A stretch of 7,673 nucleotides of DNA from an uncultured Peptococcaceae bacterium. GTDB taxonomy: Bacteria; Bacillota; Peptococcia; Peptococcales; Peptococcaceae. The stretch spans positions 1 to 7,673 of the forward strand of contig CALIQN010000090.1 in assembly GCA_938044045.1 (NCBI GenBank), read 5' to 3'. Below are positions 1 through 6,699 of this stretch, one piece after another (the first letter of the stretch is position 1; each line of letters begins with the position of its first letter). Position numbers and translations under genes: made by a program. The notes under the pieces are model-generated. The model did not search any database. It saw only the letters and a list, made by a program, of their open reading frames with translations, and had not been told where the DNA came from.

Positions 1-9
1 GGCTATCTT

Positions 10-2541
10 ATGCAAAGTAAGTTAGTGAAGAAGCTTTGTGCTGTTGTTTTGTCAGGCACTATGATGTTGACAATCTTACCGCCAAGTTCTGCGTATGCCG
101 ATGAGGCAAATGACAATTTCACTCAAGCGAAAGAACAATTCGCAAAAAATGAGCTGGAGGAAAGTTTACGCTCGGGTATCATCAAAGGTGACGAAAAAGG
201 AGATTTGCACTTAGATGAAAAAATCACAAGGGCAGAATTTATGGCTATTGTTAACAGAACTCTTGAACTAAACAAAAAAAGTGACAAAGTAGACCACTAT
301 AAGGACATCACTGCTGATGCTTGGTACAAAGACGATGTTGCCAAGGCTCTGGCAGCAGGTTATATCTCTGGCACATCAAAGGATACAATGCATCCTATGG
401 CAACTTTGACCAATGAGCAGGTTTATACCATTTTGTCAAGATTAGACAATAAAGCTAAAGTCAAGATAGACACAACTGTAATTAAAGATTTTGATCGTGT
501 TTCAAATTGGGCTAAAGAAGGTGTCAGTCAAGCTGTATCAGCTGGCTTAGTCACAGAAACTAATGGTAAAATTGAACCCCAAAAAGGTGCAACCAGAGGG
601 CAAGTCTCTATTTTACTAAATAGATACAAAATGGATAATCACGTTTTACTCTTTCCCGGAAAATACAGTTTTCCTAAAGCAAAAAATCTAAAGGTACTCG
701 CTGAAGACGTCATTATTGAAAACAGTGAGATTTCAGGGGATATTCTCATTGCCAAAGGCATCAAAAAAGTGGTGCTTACCAATTCCAAAGTAAATGGACA
801 GGTCATTGCAGAAAGTAAAGACACAACCGTTGAGGGTATTGCGACCAAAAAAGATGTGGTTGAAGAACCGGCAGGTTCAGGCTCAAGCTCAAGCTCAGGT
901 GGTGGCACTGTACCAAATCAGCCCGGTAAATCATTGCTTGGTAGTGATGAAAAAATGATAAGACAACATTCAGATGAGCTACTTGAAAAGTATTTACTTA
1001 AAGGTGAATTAGAAAATGGTGAGTATAGTGGTGCTAAAGGTGGCTTCCAAGCAAATGGTGTGATTCAGTCAAAAGTTCAAATCAACTCTGGCAAAATAAA
1101 CAACATAGAAATCCTTCCCTATACAGATGGTGTTTCTGATACCACGAGTTATAGAGTATATGCTATAAAAGTATTGCCATTTTTAAAAAATGAACAAGGC
1201 AGAAAAAATATTGCTATGATGTCACTTTATTATCAATATGTTACTGATCTTGATATGATACAAGATGATACTGCCTTATATAACAAAGCTAAAGAATTAT
1301 TGGGCAAGGAATGTGCTAAAGATTGTAAGTCAGTCCCTAAAAGTGCTCATGCCAGAATGACAGCATTATCAGATGCAGTTACCAAATATCTCACCCATGA
1401 GTATACAGAAGGTGAGACCGAAAAAATGTTTGATGCGATTTCAGGTGCGACACTAAGTGCCTCTGGTATGGCAAGATCTGTTGGCCATGCTATAGAACAG
1501 TCTATCCACGATAAGAAAACAGGCAATGACATCAAGAGCATAGAAATTGTAACACCTACCTTCAAAAAATTCTTTGCCAATCAAAAAGACCCTCTACGTC
1601 TCGATGAACTTAAGATTAAAAGGATAAAAAAAGATGGTACAACTGAAGAGATTGGTGTCAATGAATTTGAAGCCAAAGGTGTTGAAATGTATGAAGAGGA
1701 ATCAAAGCATAAAATCACCAATGGTATGATAATGAAAGACTATGACCAAGCCATCACTGTCATCATAAAGGATACAAAATCAGCACGAAGTGATAAATTT
1801 GATATTATCGTTAATGAAGATTACGATGAAAATTGGGTTGTTGGTATGCAGTACAAGGTTGAAGGCAAAGACTGGGAAAATGTGCCAAGTCTTAAGATGC
1901 AAGAACTTAACCATGTGAATCCTTACCAAGTCAATAATATTGCTGTGGGACAGGTCGTTGAATTAAACGAAGATAATGCCAATGACTATATCGGAAAGAA
2001 AGTAGAATTAAGATTAGTCTTGAAAAATCCTTCTCAAGTCGGCAATGAAGCAAGCAAGTATGTGCCACTTTATACAAACCTACAAACAAAAGAAAAATCT
2101 GTCGTCGTTGAGCGAGGTGTGGAGCACAGATTCAATCCGGATAAGACAGCTTACAAGAGTCTTAATGTCAACTTCATCTATAAGATAACCTTCAATGCCC
2201 CAAAATCCTCAGAGCCGGAAACCCCTGGTATCGAAGACTATACTAAAGTCGTTAAGGCAACCTTAATCAAACAACCAAAATCTATCATGATATTCAAAAA
2301 AGGTGATATGATTGATCCTTCATTATTTGCTATAGAGTTGGAAGATGAAGATGGTGCAAAAGAAGTGATTAATGGCAATGACTTTGGTGAATATACTGAT
2401 GGCGAAATAAAAATTGCCATGACACCTGCAGAAGGTGAGGCCTTGAGCGAAGAACATCATTTGAAAAAAGTCACCATAGAAGTTACTGTCGGCGAAAAAA
2501 CCTTTACCCTTGAAAGTCAAAAATTCATGGTTGTACAATAA
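10..2541 (+). CDS. Exported SLH-anchored protein with a predicted covalent-FMN (FMN_bind) domain and C-terminal Ig-like domains
   Basis: Predicted cell-surface flavoprotein of 843 residues. Residues 1-30 form a Sec signal peptide (basic MQSKLVKK, hydrophobic core, cleavage after AYA). Three SLH-like repeats follow at about 43-88 (ITRAEF motif), 97-145 and 158-206; such repeats normally bind secondary cell-wall polymer. The TRAE motif is intact only in the first and degraded to TNEQ and TRGQ in the others. Residues 210-282 resemble the short beta-rich segment often found after SLH repeats. A Ser/Gly linker (288-300) leads to an FMN_bind-like domain (about 331-500) containing DAISGATLS at 475-483; by analogy with NqrC and RnfG, ApbE would attach FMN to Thr481. 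Residues 508-603 and 746-843 look Ig-like; 604-738 is unrecognised. The mature protein has only two cysteines, C435 and C439. The frame is open to the window edge and the 9 bases before the ATG hold no ribosome binding site, so the true start may lie upstream. An electron-transfer role is inference. Confidence 0.85.
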   Translation: MQSKLVKKLCAVVLSGTMMLTILPPSSAYADEANDNFTQAKEQFAKNELEESLRSGIIKGDEKGDLHLDEKITRAEFMAIVNRTLELNKKSDKVDHYKDITADAWYKDDVAKALAAGYISGTSKDTMHPMATLTNEQVYTILSRLDNKAKVKIDTTVIKDFDRVSNWAKEGVSQAVSAGLVTETNGKIEPQKGATRGQVSILLNRYKMDNHVLLFPGKYSFPKAKNLKVLAEDVIIENSEISGDILIAKGIKKVVLTNSKVNGQVIAESKDTTVEGIATKKDVVEEPAGSGSSSSSGGGTVPNQPGKSLLGSDEKMIRQHSDELLEKYLLKGELENGEYSGAKGGFQANGVIQSKVQINSGKINNIEILPYTDGVSDTTSYRVYAIKVLPFLKNEQGRKNIAMMSLYYQYVTDLDMIQDDTALYNKAKELLGKECAKDCKSVPKSAHARMTALSDAVTKYLTHEYTEGETEKMFDAISGATLSASGMARSVGHAIEQSIHDKKTGNDIKSIEIVTPTFKKFFANQKDPLRLDELKIKRIKKDGTTEEIGVNEFEAKGVEMYEEESKHKITNGMIMKDYDQAITVIIKDTKSARSDKFDIIVNEDYDENWVVGMQYKVEGKDWENVPSLKMQELNHVNPYQVNNIAVGQVVELNEDNANDYIGKKVELRLVLKNPSQVGNEASKYVPLYTNLQTKEKSVVVERGVEHRFNPDKTAYKSLNVNFIYKITFNAPKSSEPETPGIEDYTKVVKATLIKQPKSIMIFKKGDMIDPSLFAIELEDEDGAKEVINGNDFGEYTDGEIKIAMTPAEGEALSEEHHLKKVTIEVTVGEKTFTLESQKFMVVQ
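881..898 (+). repeat. Tandem hexanucleotide repeat encoding the Ser/Gly linker
   Basis: Three direct copies of the hexamer GCTCAA/G lie in frame and encode part of the low-complexity GSSSSSGGG linker (about residues 289-299) between the wall-binding half and the flavin domain. The unit is a multiple of three, so slippage would change linker length without breaking the frame. Confidence 0.6.
1432..1458 (+). other. Predicted ApbE flavinylation motif (DAISGATLS) in the SLH protein
   Basis: These codons give D475-A-I-S-G-A-T481-L-S483. They fit the D-x-x-S-G-A-T-x-S/T signature of FMN_bind domains such as NqrC and RnfG, in which the threonine receives FMN through a phosphoester bond made by the flavin transferase ApbE. 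The acceptor codon ACA is at 1450-1452. The residues after it (ASGMARSVGHAIEQS) match the helix that normally follows the motif. Attachment itself is inferred, and no apbE gene is in this window. Confidence 0.75.
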
Positions 2542-2598
2542 GAAAAATTTCTATCAATAAAAGGTGCGCTTGGTACCTCATAAATAATAGTTAAGCAC

Positions 2599-2633
2599 AA
2601 AAAAACTAGCCATCAAAGATGGCTAGTTTTTTT
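2599..2633. terminator. Bidirectional rho-independent terminator between convergent genes
   Basis: A 10-bp perfect stem (ACTAGCCATC paired with its complement, loop AAA, 2605-2627) is flanked by seven A on the left and seven T on the right. The structure therefore reads as hairpin plus U-tract on both strands. It sits 58 nt after the stop of the SLH gene and 7 nt after the stop of ackA, so it can end both convergent transcripts. Confidence 0.92.
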
Positions 2634-2640
2634 ATTGGTT

Positions 2641-3837
2641 TTATTTACCTAAAGCTTCAAGGGTTTCTTGAGCGATAGCGAGTTCTTCATTGGTTGGAAC
2701 GATAAAGGCACGTACCTTTGCACCTTCAGCTGTGATTTCAGCTTGTTTACGGCAACCTCTATTTTTATCAAGGTCAATAGCCAGTCCTAGGTTTTCCATG
2801 TTTTCGCAAATACTTGCACGAATACGATCATCGTTTTCACCGATACCTGCTGTGAAAGCGATCGCATCAAAACCATTTAATTCTGCAATATAAGCACCGA
2901 TGTATTTTTTAACACGGAGGGCAAACATATCATAAGCGAGTTGCGCTCTTTCATGACCTTCATCCATCGCACCTTCAATATCACGGAAGTCGTTAGAAAG
3001 TCCACTCACGCCAAGAAGTCCAGATTGCTTATTGAGATAGTTATCTGTCTCTTCTACACTCATACCTTTTTGTTTCATCAAGAAAAGCACTGCAGCCGGA
3101 TCGATATCCCCTGTACGTGTCCCCATCACAAGACCCTCAAGTGGGGTAAAGCCCATAGAAGTATCGATAATCTTACCGCCATTGATTGCTGAGACAGATG
3201 CCCCGTTGCCAAGGTGGCAGGTGATAATTTTAAGATCTTCAAGGGGTTTACCCATAAGTTTTGCCACTTCTTTAGCAACGAATTTATGGCTTGTACCATG
3301 TGCCCCATAACGACGCACTTTGTACTTTTCATAATCTTCATAAGGAATCGCATACATGTAGTGTGTTGGATCCATGGTTTGGTGATAAGAGGTATCAAAA
3401 ACACAAACTTGTGGAATACCGGGCATATTTTCCTCACAAGCCAAGATACCATTTAGGGCAGCACGGTTATGAAGTGGTGCCATAGCAATGTATTCTTCTA
3501 CCTTTGATTTGACCCATTCATCAACAACAGCTGCTTTAGGGAAGCTATCCCCACCTTGAACGACACGGTGGCCAATAGCGCTAATTTCTTTGAGATCTTT
3601 TAAAACAGCAACTTCACCATTGATGAGAGCATCAACAACAATGCCTACTGCAACCTTGTGATCAGGTAGTGGGCATTCTATCTCCCATTTTTTATCGCCT
3701 GCTTTCACTTCAACATTACCATTACCACCAAAACCGATACGTTCAGCAAGACCTTTAGAAAGGACTGCATTGGTATTCATATCAATCAGTTGAAACTTTA
3801 AAGAAGAACTACCACTGTTCATGACTAATACTAACAT
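2641..3837 (-). CDS. ackA: Acetate kinase
   Basis: Cytoplasmic enzyme that converts acetyl phosphate and ADP to acetate and ATP (reversible), the ATP-yielding step of the Pta-AckA pathway. The 398-residue length is normal for the family. Every active-site residue I know from the Methanosarcina thermophila enzyme falls at the same number here: N7, S10 and S12 (NSGSSSLKF), R91, H123, D148 (FDTSYHQ), H180 (YGAHGTSH), R241 (MGTRTGD) and E384 (TNEE). The nucleotide-binding segments CHLGNGAS (207-214) and FTAGIGEN (328-335) are also present. One variation is HRVVQGG, where HRVVHGG is common. The ATG has a GAGGTGA ribosome site 4 nt upstream. The gene begins 23 nt after the ABC ATPase gene ends, which suggests cotranscription, and it ends at the shared terminator. 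No pta gene is in the window. Confidence 0.98.
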   Translation of the reverse strand: MLVLVMNSGSSSLKFQLIDMNTNAVLSKGLAERIGFGGNGNVEVKAGDKKWEIECPLPDHKVAVGIVVDALINGEVAVLKDLKEISAIGHRVVQGGDSFPKAAVVDEWVKSKVEEYIAMAPLHNRAALNGILACEENMPGIPQVCVFDTSYHQTMDPTHYMYAIPYEDYEKYKVRRYGAHGTSHKFVAKEVAKLMGKPLEDLKIITCHLGNGASVSAINGGKIIDTSMGFTPLEGLVMGTRTGDIDPAAVLFLMKQKGMSVEETDNYLNKQSGLLGVSGLSNDFRDIEGAMDEGHERAQLAYDMFALRVKKYIGAYIAELNGFDAIAFTAGIGENDDRIRASICENMENLGLAIDLDKNRGCRKQAEITAEGAKVRAFIVPTNEELAIAQETLEALGK

Positions 3838-3841
3838 TTTT

Positions 3842-3848
3842 TCACCTC
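3842..3848 (-). promoter_or_regulatory. Ribosome binding site of ackA
   Basis: The minus strand reads GAGGTGA followed by four A and then the ATG at 3837. This strong site, placed in the short gap after the ATPase gene, fixes the ackA start. Confidence 0.85.
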
Positions 3849-3860
3849 ATAAAATTTTTA

Positions 3861-4655
3861 CTATGATAAAAGCAAAGCGTCACTACTCAATTCATTGCCA
3901 CTCGCCTTTTCAAACATTCCCAATAAATCACTAATTGTCAAGTTTTCTTTCTCTTCTTTTTTAACATCTAAAAGCACTTTACCATCATGGAGCATGACCA
4001 AACGATTCCCATAGCGTAAGGCATCACGCATGTTGTGGGTAATCATGATGGTGGTCAAGTTTTGCTCAGTAATGATTTTTTCTGTAAGCTCCAAAACTTT
4101 GGCAGCTGTCTTTGGATCGAGTGCTGCAGTATGTTCGTCTAAGAGTAATAAATCTGGACTCTTTAGGGTTGCCATCAAAAGGGTCAAAGCTTGTCTTTGA
4201 CCACCTGAGAGCAGTCCTACACGACTTGACATTCTATTTTCTAGTCCCAAATCTAACATCGCTAAGCGTTCTCTAAAGAGTGCCTTATCTTTATTTTTGG
4301 CACTCCAACGCAAGGTATTGCGTTGTCCTCGGCGATAAGCTATTGCCAAATTTTCCTCAATTTGCATATTGGCACAGGTGCCACGCATAGGGTCTTGAAA
4401 GACACGTCCAATATAGGCAGCACGCTTATACTCCGGTAACTTGGTCACATTGTTCCCATTGATAATAATCTCACCACTATCCACAGGAAAGACGCCACTG
4501 ATGGCATTCATCGTCGTTGACTTCCCTGCGCCATTACCCCCGATGACAGTGACAAAGTCTCCTGCTTCTAAGGAAAGTGACAGCCCATTTAGGGCAGGCT
4601 TTTCATTGATTGTGCCACGGTTAAATACCTTGATGAGTTCTTTTAATTCTAACAT
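3861..4655 (-). CDS. ABC transporter ATP-binding protein, TrpXYZ-type importer
   Basis: Cytoplasmic ATPase that powers the importer formed with the two genes upstream. Counting from the ATG (264 residues), all ABC motifs are present: Walker A GGNGAGKST (39-47), Q-loop Q87, signature LSGGQRQ (149-155), Walker B LLLLDE (169-174), D-loop (ALDP, 178-181) and switch H207 (ITHN). The DEHTAALDP stretch and overall length fit the COG1101-like group found beside ABC_sub_bind lipoproteins, which is often annotated as tryptophan/tyrosine transport. The ATG at 4655 shares its A with the permease stop (TGATG), so translation is probably coupled. The in-frame TTG one codon upstream (4658) would give 265 residues, but the ribosome site spacing favours ATG. 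The substrate is unknown. Confidence 0.92.
   Translation of the reverse strand: MLELKELIKVFNRGTINEKPALNGLSLSLEAGDFVTVIGGNGAGKSTTMNAISGVFPVDSGEIIINGNNVTKLPEYKRAAYIGRVFQDPMRGTCANMQIEENLAIAYRRGQRNTLRWSAKNKDKALFRERLAMLDLGLENRMSSRVGLLSGGQRQALTLLMATLKSPDLLLLDEHTAALDPKTAAKVLELTEKIITEQNLTTIMITHNMRDALRYGNRLVMLHDGKVLLDVKKEEKENLTISDLLGMFEKASGNELSSDALLLS
3863..3890 (-). promoter_or_regulatory. Possible internal promoter for ackA
   Basis: At the end of the ATPase gene the minus strand carries TTGAGT (3890-3885), a 16-bp spacer and TATCAT (3868-3863), matching the sigma-A boxes at 4/6 and 5/6 positions. A start near 3856 would leave a leader of about 19 nt that includes the ribosome site. Such matches arise by chance in A/T-rich DNA, so this is only a candidate that could uncouple ackA from the transporter genes. 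Confidence 0.3.
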
Positions 4656-5545
4656 CAAGATCCCCCCTTTAGGCGTTTGAACCCTTGCATTTTATCTTTG
4701 ATAAGTGGCATAGAAAGGGCAATTGCCACAATAATGGCAGTGAGCAATTTGAGGTCGTTGCTGTCCAAACCGAGCCAAAGCACGATAGCAATGACCACAC
4801 GATAGACAATAGAACCAAGGACAACGGCAATGAGCCAGTTTAAAAAGCTTCGTCTACCAAATAAAACTTCCCCGATGATAACAGAGGCAAGCCCGATAAC
4901 GATTGTCCCTGTCCCCATGCCAACATCGGCAAAGGCTGTACTTTGGGCGATAAGTGCCCCAGTGATGGCAACCAAGCCATTGGAAATCACTAGCCCTAAG
5001 ATAATGGTATTATCCGTATTGACCCCTTGGGCACGAATCATTTGCTGATTGTCCCCAGTGGCACGGATAGAGGCACCGATTTCTGTTCCAAAAAATAAAT
5101 AACAAGCTAATACTATAATGACGGTGACTAAAACCCCAACAACTAAGGTCGCATTGCTTCTGCTGAGACCCATATCCATGAAATAGGTGTAGACCGTTCC
5201 CTCACCTAAGATCGAAACATTGGCCTTACCCATAACCTTGAGGTTTATAGAATAAAGGGCAATCATGGTTAAAATCCCTGCCAAAAGGGCTGGAATTTTC
5301 AACTTGGTATGAAGTAAACCTGTTACCATACCTGCAATCATTCCCGCTAGCATTGCCAAAGCAATGGCAAGAAGCGGACTACCACCACCTGCAATACAAA
5401 CTGCTGCTACAGCTGCACCCAGGGGATAAGTTCCCTCCACACTCAAATCTGCAATATCTAAGATACGATAGGTGATAAACACCCCTATAGACAAGAGTGA
5501 CCACAAAAAGCCTGTTGCGAAAGTGGATATCACTAAATCCAACAT
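4655..5545 (-). CDS. ABC transporter permease, TrpXYZ-type importer
   Basis: Integral membrane subunit of 296 residues, presumably acting as a homodimer that carries substrate handed over by the lipoprotein encoded upstream. I see about eight hydrophobic segments, at roughly 5-27, 41-57, 59-78, 84-103, 132-152, 180-204, 211-229 and 236-260, plus a final one at 267-282. The cytoplasmic loop ...GASIRATGDNQQMIRAQGV (157-175) matches the ATPase-contacting loop of branched-chain-amino-acid-type permeases (BPD_transp_2, COG4120-like). The Lys/Arg-rich C-terminal tail fits a cytoplasmic end. The ATG has an AGGAG (5560-5556) 10 nt upstream, a slightly long spacing. The gene starts 21 nt after the lipoprotein stop and overlaps the ATPase start by one base. 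With only one permease gene present, a homodimer is an inference. Confidence 0.92.
   Translation of the reverse strand: MLDLVISTFATGFLWSLLSIGVFITYRILDIADLSVEGTYPLGAAVAAVCIAGGGSPLLAIALAMLAGMIAGMVTGLLHTKLKIPALLAGILTMIALYSINLKVMGKANVSILGEGTVYTYFMDMGLSRSNATLVVGVLVTVIIVLACYLFFGTEIGASIRATGDNQQMIRAQGVNTDNTIILGLVISNGLVAITGALIAQSTAFADVGMGTGTIVIGLASVIIGEVLFGRRSFLNWLIAVVLGSIVYRVVIAIVLWLGLDSNDLKLLTAIIVAIALSMPLIKDKMQGFKRLKGGS
4662..4670 (-). promoter_or_regulatory. Ribosome binding site inside the permease 3' end that decides the ATPase start
   Basis: The minus strand reads AAAGGGGGG, ending 6 nt before the ATG at 4655 and only 3 nt before the alternative TTG at 4658. The site lies within the last codons of the permease gene (Leu-Lys-Gly-Gly-Ser). 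The spacing favours the ATG, which overlaps the permease stop codon. Confidence 0.7.
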
Positions 5546-5566
5546 GGCACTTAAGCTCCTTTCAGA

Positions 5567-6565
5567 CTAGACAATGGTCGCATCTTTTTTAAGTTCATCA
5601 GGAATGGTAATTCCTAAAAGTTTAGATGCGCTATCATTGATGGTCACTTGATATTTTTCTGCTGTTTCAATTGGCATTTCTGCTGGTTTTGCTTCGCCTT
5701 TTAGAATTTTAGCTGCCATCTTACCAGTTTGTACGCCAAGAGCCTTGTAGTTGATACCGATAGTGATTAAAGCACCTTTTTCAACTTGGGCTTCTTCCCC
5801 ACAAAAAACAGGGATTTTAGCATCATTGGTCACACGGATAAGGTTTGGCATCGCAGAAGAAATGATGTTATCTGTCGGTGCATAGATGGCTTCAACTTTT
5901 TTGTTGACCAAATCTTGTGCGACTTGTTGGATATCATTGACACTAGAGACGGTCATTTCTACCACTTCAATCCCTTTTTCCTTGCAGACTTTCTTAATAA
6001 TATCTGCTTGAATACGAGAATTTTCTTCTGCTGAAGAACGCATAAGTCCTAAAGTTTTCATTTCTGGTAAGACCTTAGTCATAAGATCGACTTGTTCTTC
6101 AATAGGGTTCATGTCACTTGTGCCTGTGACATTACCACCAGGCGCTTCGTTACTTTTAACGAGCTTTGCTGCCACATAGTCTGTAATCGCTGTCCCAACC
6201 ACTGGAATGTCAGGGCTAGCACTTGCCATTGAGACTGCTGCAGGCGTTGCAATCGCACAAACCAAATCAGGCTTATCATTGGCAAATTTTTGAGAAATGG
6301 TTGCCAAATTAGACTGATCGCCTTGTGCATTGTTGACGATCACTTCTAAGTTTTCGCCTTCTTTAAAGCCCTCTTGGCTAAGTCCTTCAATAAAACCTTC
6401 ACGTGCTCTGTCTAGGGCTAGGTGCTCAGCAAGTTGGATTACCCCAACTTTTTTCATTTCAGTGGTTTGATCGCCACCTTCACTGCCACCATTACCACAA
6501 GCTACTGCTGTTAGCCCAAAACCACAGATTAAGGCAAAGGCCAAAAATTTTTTCATTTTTTTCAC
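5567..6565 (-). CDS. ABC transporter substrate-binding lipoprotein, TrpX-like (ABC_sub_bind family)
   Basis: Membrane-anchored receptor of 332 residues that should capture a small solute outside the cell and pass it to the permease. Residues 1-22 are a lipoprotein signal ending LTAVA-C23; the -3 residue is Ala rather than the usual Leu, a weaker but acceptable lipobox. A Gly/Ser/Glu-rich tether (24-37) precedes a two-lobed type-1 periplasmic-binding fold starting KKVGVIQLAEH (38-48). Family hallmarks are TDYVAAKLV (128-136), PGGNVTG (142-148), YAPTDNIISSAM (228-239) and INYKALGVQTGKMAAKIL (271-288). The start codon is GTG at 6565, chosen because GAGGAGA lies 5 nt upstream; the next in-frame ATG (6556) is too far away. 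It is first in the operon, behind the promoter at 6647-6675. Relatives are annotated as tryptophan/tyrosine receptors, but the ligand here is not determinable. Confidence 0.93.
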   Translation of the reverse strand: MKKMKKFLAFALICGFGLTAVACGNGGSEGGDQTTEMKKVGVIQLAEHLALDRAREGFIEGLSQEGFKEGENLEVIVNNAQGDQSNLATISQKFANDKPDLVCAIATPAAVSMASASPDIPVVGTAITDYVAAKLVKSNEAPGGNVTGTSDMNPIEEQVDLMTKVLPEMKTLGLMRSSAEENSRIQADIIKKVCKEKGIEVVEMTVSSVNDIQQVAQDLVNKKVEAIYAPTDNIISSAMPNLIRVTNDAKIPVFCGEEAQVEKGALITIGINYKALGVQTGKMAAKILKGEAKPAEMPIETAEKYQVTINDSASKLLGITIPDELKKDATIV

Positions 6566-6570
6566 ATTAC

Positions 6571-6577
6571 TCTCCTC
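6571..6577 (-). promoter_or_regulatory. Ribosome binding site supporting a GTG start for the substrate-binding lipoprotein
   Basis: The minus strand reads GAGGAGA, then GTAAT, then GTG at 6565. The 5-nt gap is optimal for GTG, while the in-frame ATG at 6556 would be 14 nt from the site. An out-of-frame ATG at 6567-6565 overlaps the GTG but is followed at once by TGA, so it codes for nothing. Confidence 0.8.
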
Positions 6578-6646
6578 GCTTCCTACAATAATCTACTTTT
6601 CCTACTTTGCGAAAAAATGAGTCTAACCAAAATGGCTATCCATTTC

Positions 6647-6675
6647 ATTCTATACTTTGAAGAAAAATTTTGCAA
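6647..6675 (-). promoter_or_regulatory. Predicted sigma-A promoter of the ABC transporter-ackA operon
   Basis: The minus strand has TTGCAA (6675-6670, 4/6 to consensus), exactly 17 bp, then TAGAAT (6652-6647, 5/6). Transcription would start near 6640 and give a leader of about 75 nt. The leader contains only a small hairpin (AAATGG/CCATTT, loop ATAG, 6645-6630), too little for a T-box or known riboswitch. The -35 box and spacer lie in the right arm of the palindrome at 6659-6697. Confidence 0.55.
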
Positions 6676-6697
6676 GCGACTTGCCTAATTTTTCTTC
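6659..6697. repeat. 39-bp imperfect palindrome overlapping the operon promoter; candidate operator
   Basis: Two 18-nt arms pair at 16 of 18 positions around a TCG/CGA centre. The outer 11 pairs (GAAGAAAAATT with AATTTTTCTTC) and inner 5 pairs (GCAAG with CTTGC) are perfect, separated by two mismatches. It lies between the AI-2E gene terminator and the -10 box and covers the -35 region, the usual place for a repressor site. It could instead act as a back-up terminator, since a T-run lies in each outer arm, but those T residues do not directly follow the GC-rich stem. Confidence 0.6.
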
Positions 6698-6699
6698 AT

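Noticed and set aside
639..908. Open frame on the minus strand inside the SLH gene
   Set aside because: Its protein is low-complexity Pro/Glu/Leu sequence mirrored from the Ser/Gly linker codons, with no family resemblance, and it lies wholly inside a well-supported gene.
3126..3452. 108-residue open frame on the minus strand within ackA
   Set aside because: It is an alternative frame of ackA, which itself carries every catalytic residue. The product shows no recognisable domain.
3905..3940. Perfect TTGACA on the minus strand (3939-3934) as an ackA promoter
   Set aside because: No acceptable -10 box lies 16-18 bp downstream (best is AATGTT, 3/6), and the match lies in coding sequence. The pair at 3863-3890 is the better, though still weak, candidate.
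4656..4658. TTG as start codon of the ATPase gene
   Set aside because: It adds only one residue, sits just 3 nt from the G-rich ribosome site, and the ATG directly after it has better spacing and a typical TGATG coupling with the permease stop.
6566..6640. Possible T-box or tryptophan/tyrosine riboswitch in the operon leader
   Set aside because: The leader is only about 75 nt, with one 6-bp hairpin and no T-box antiterminator consensus or terminator before the GTG. Amino-acid control by a T-box is therefore not supported.
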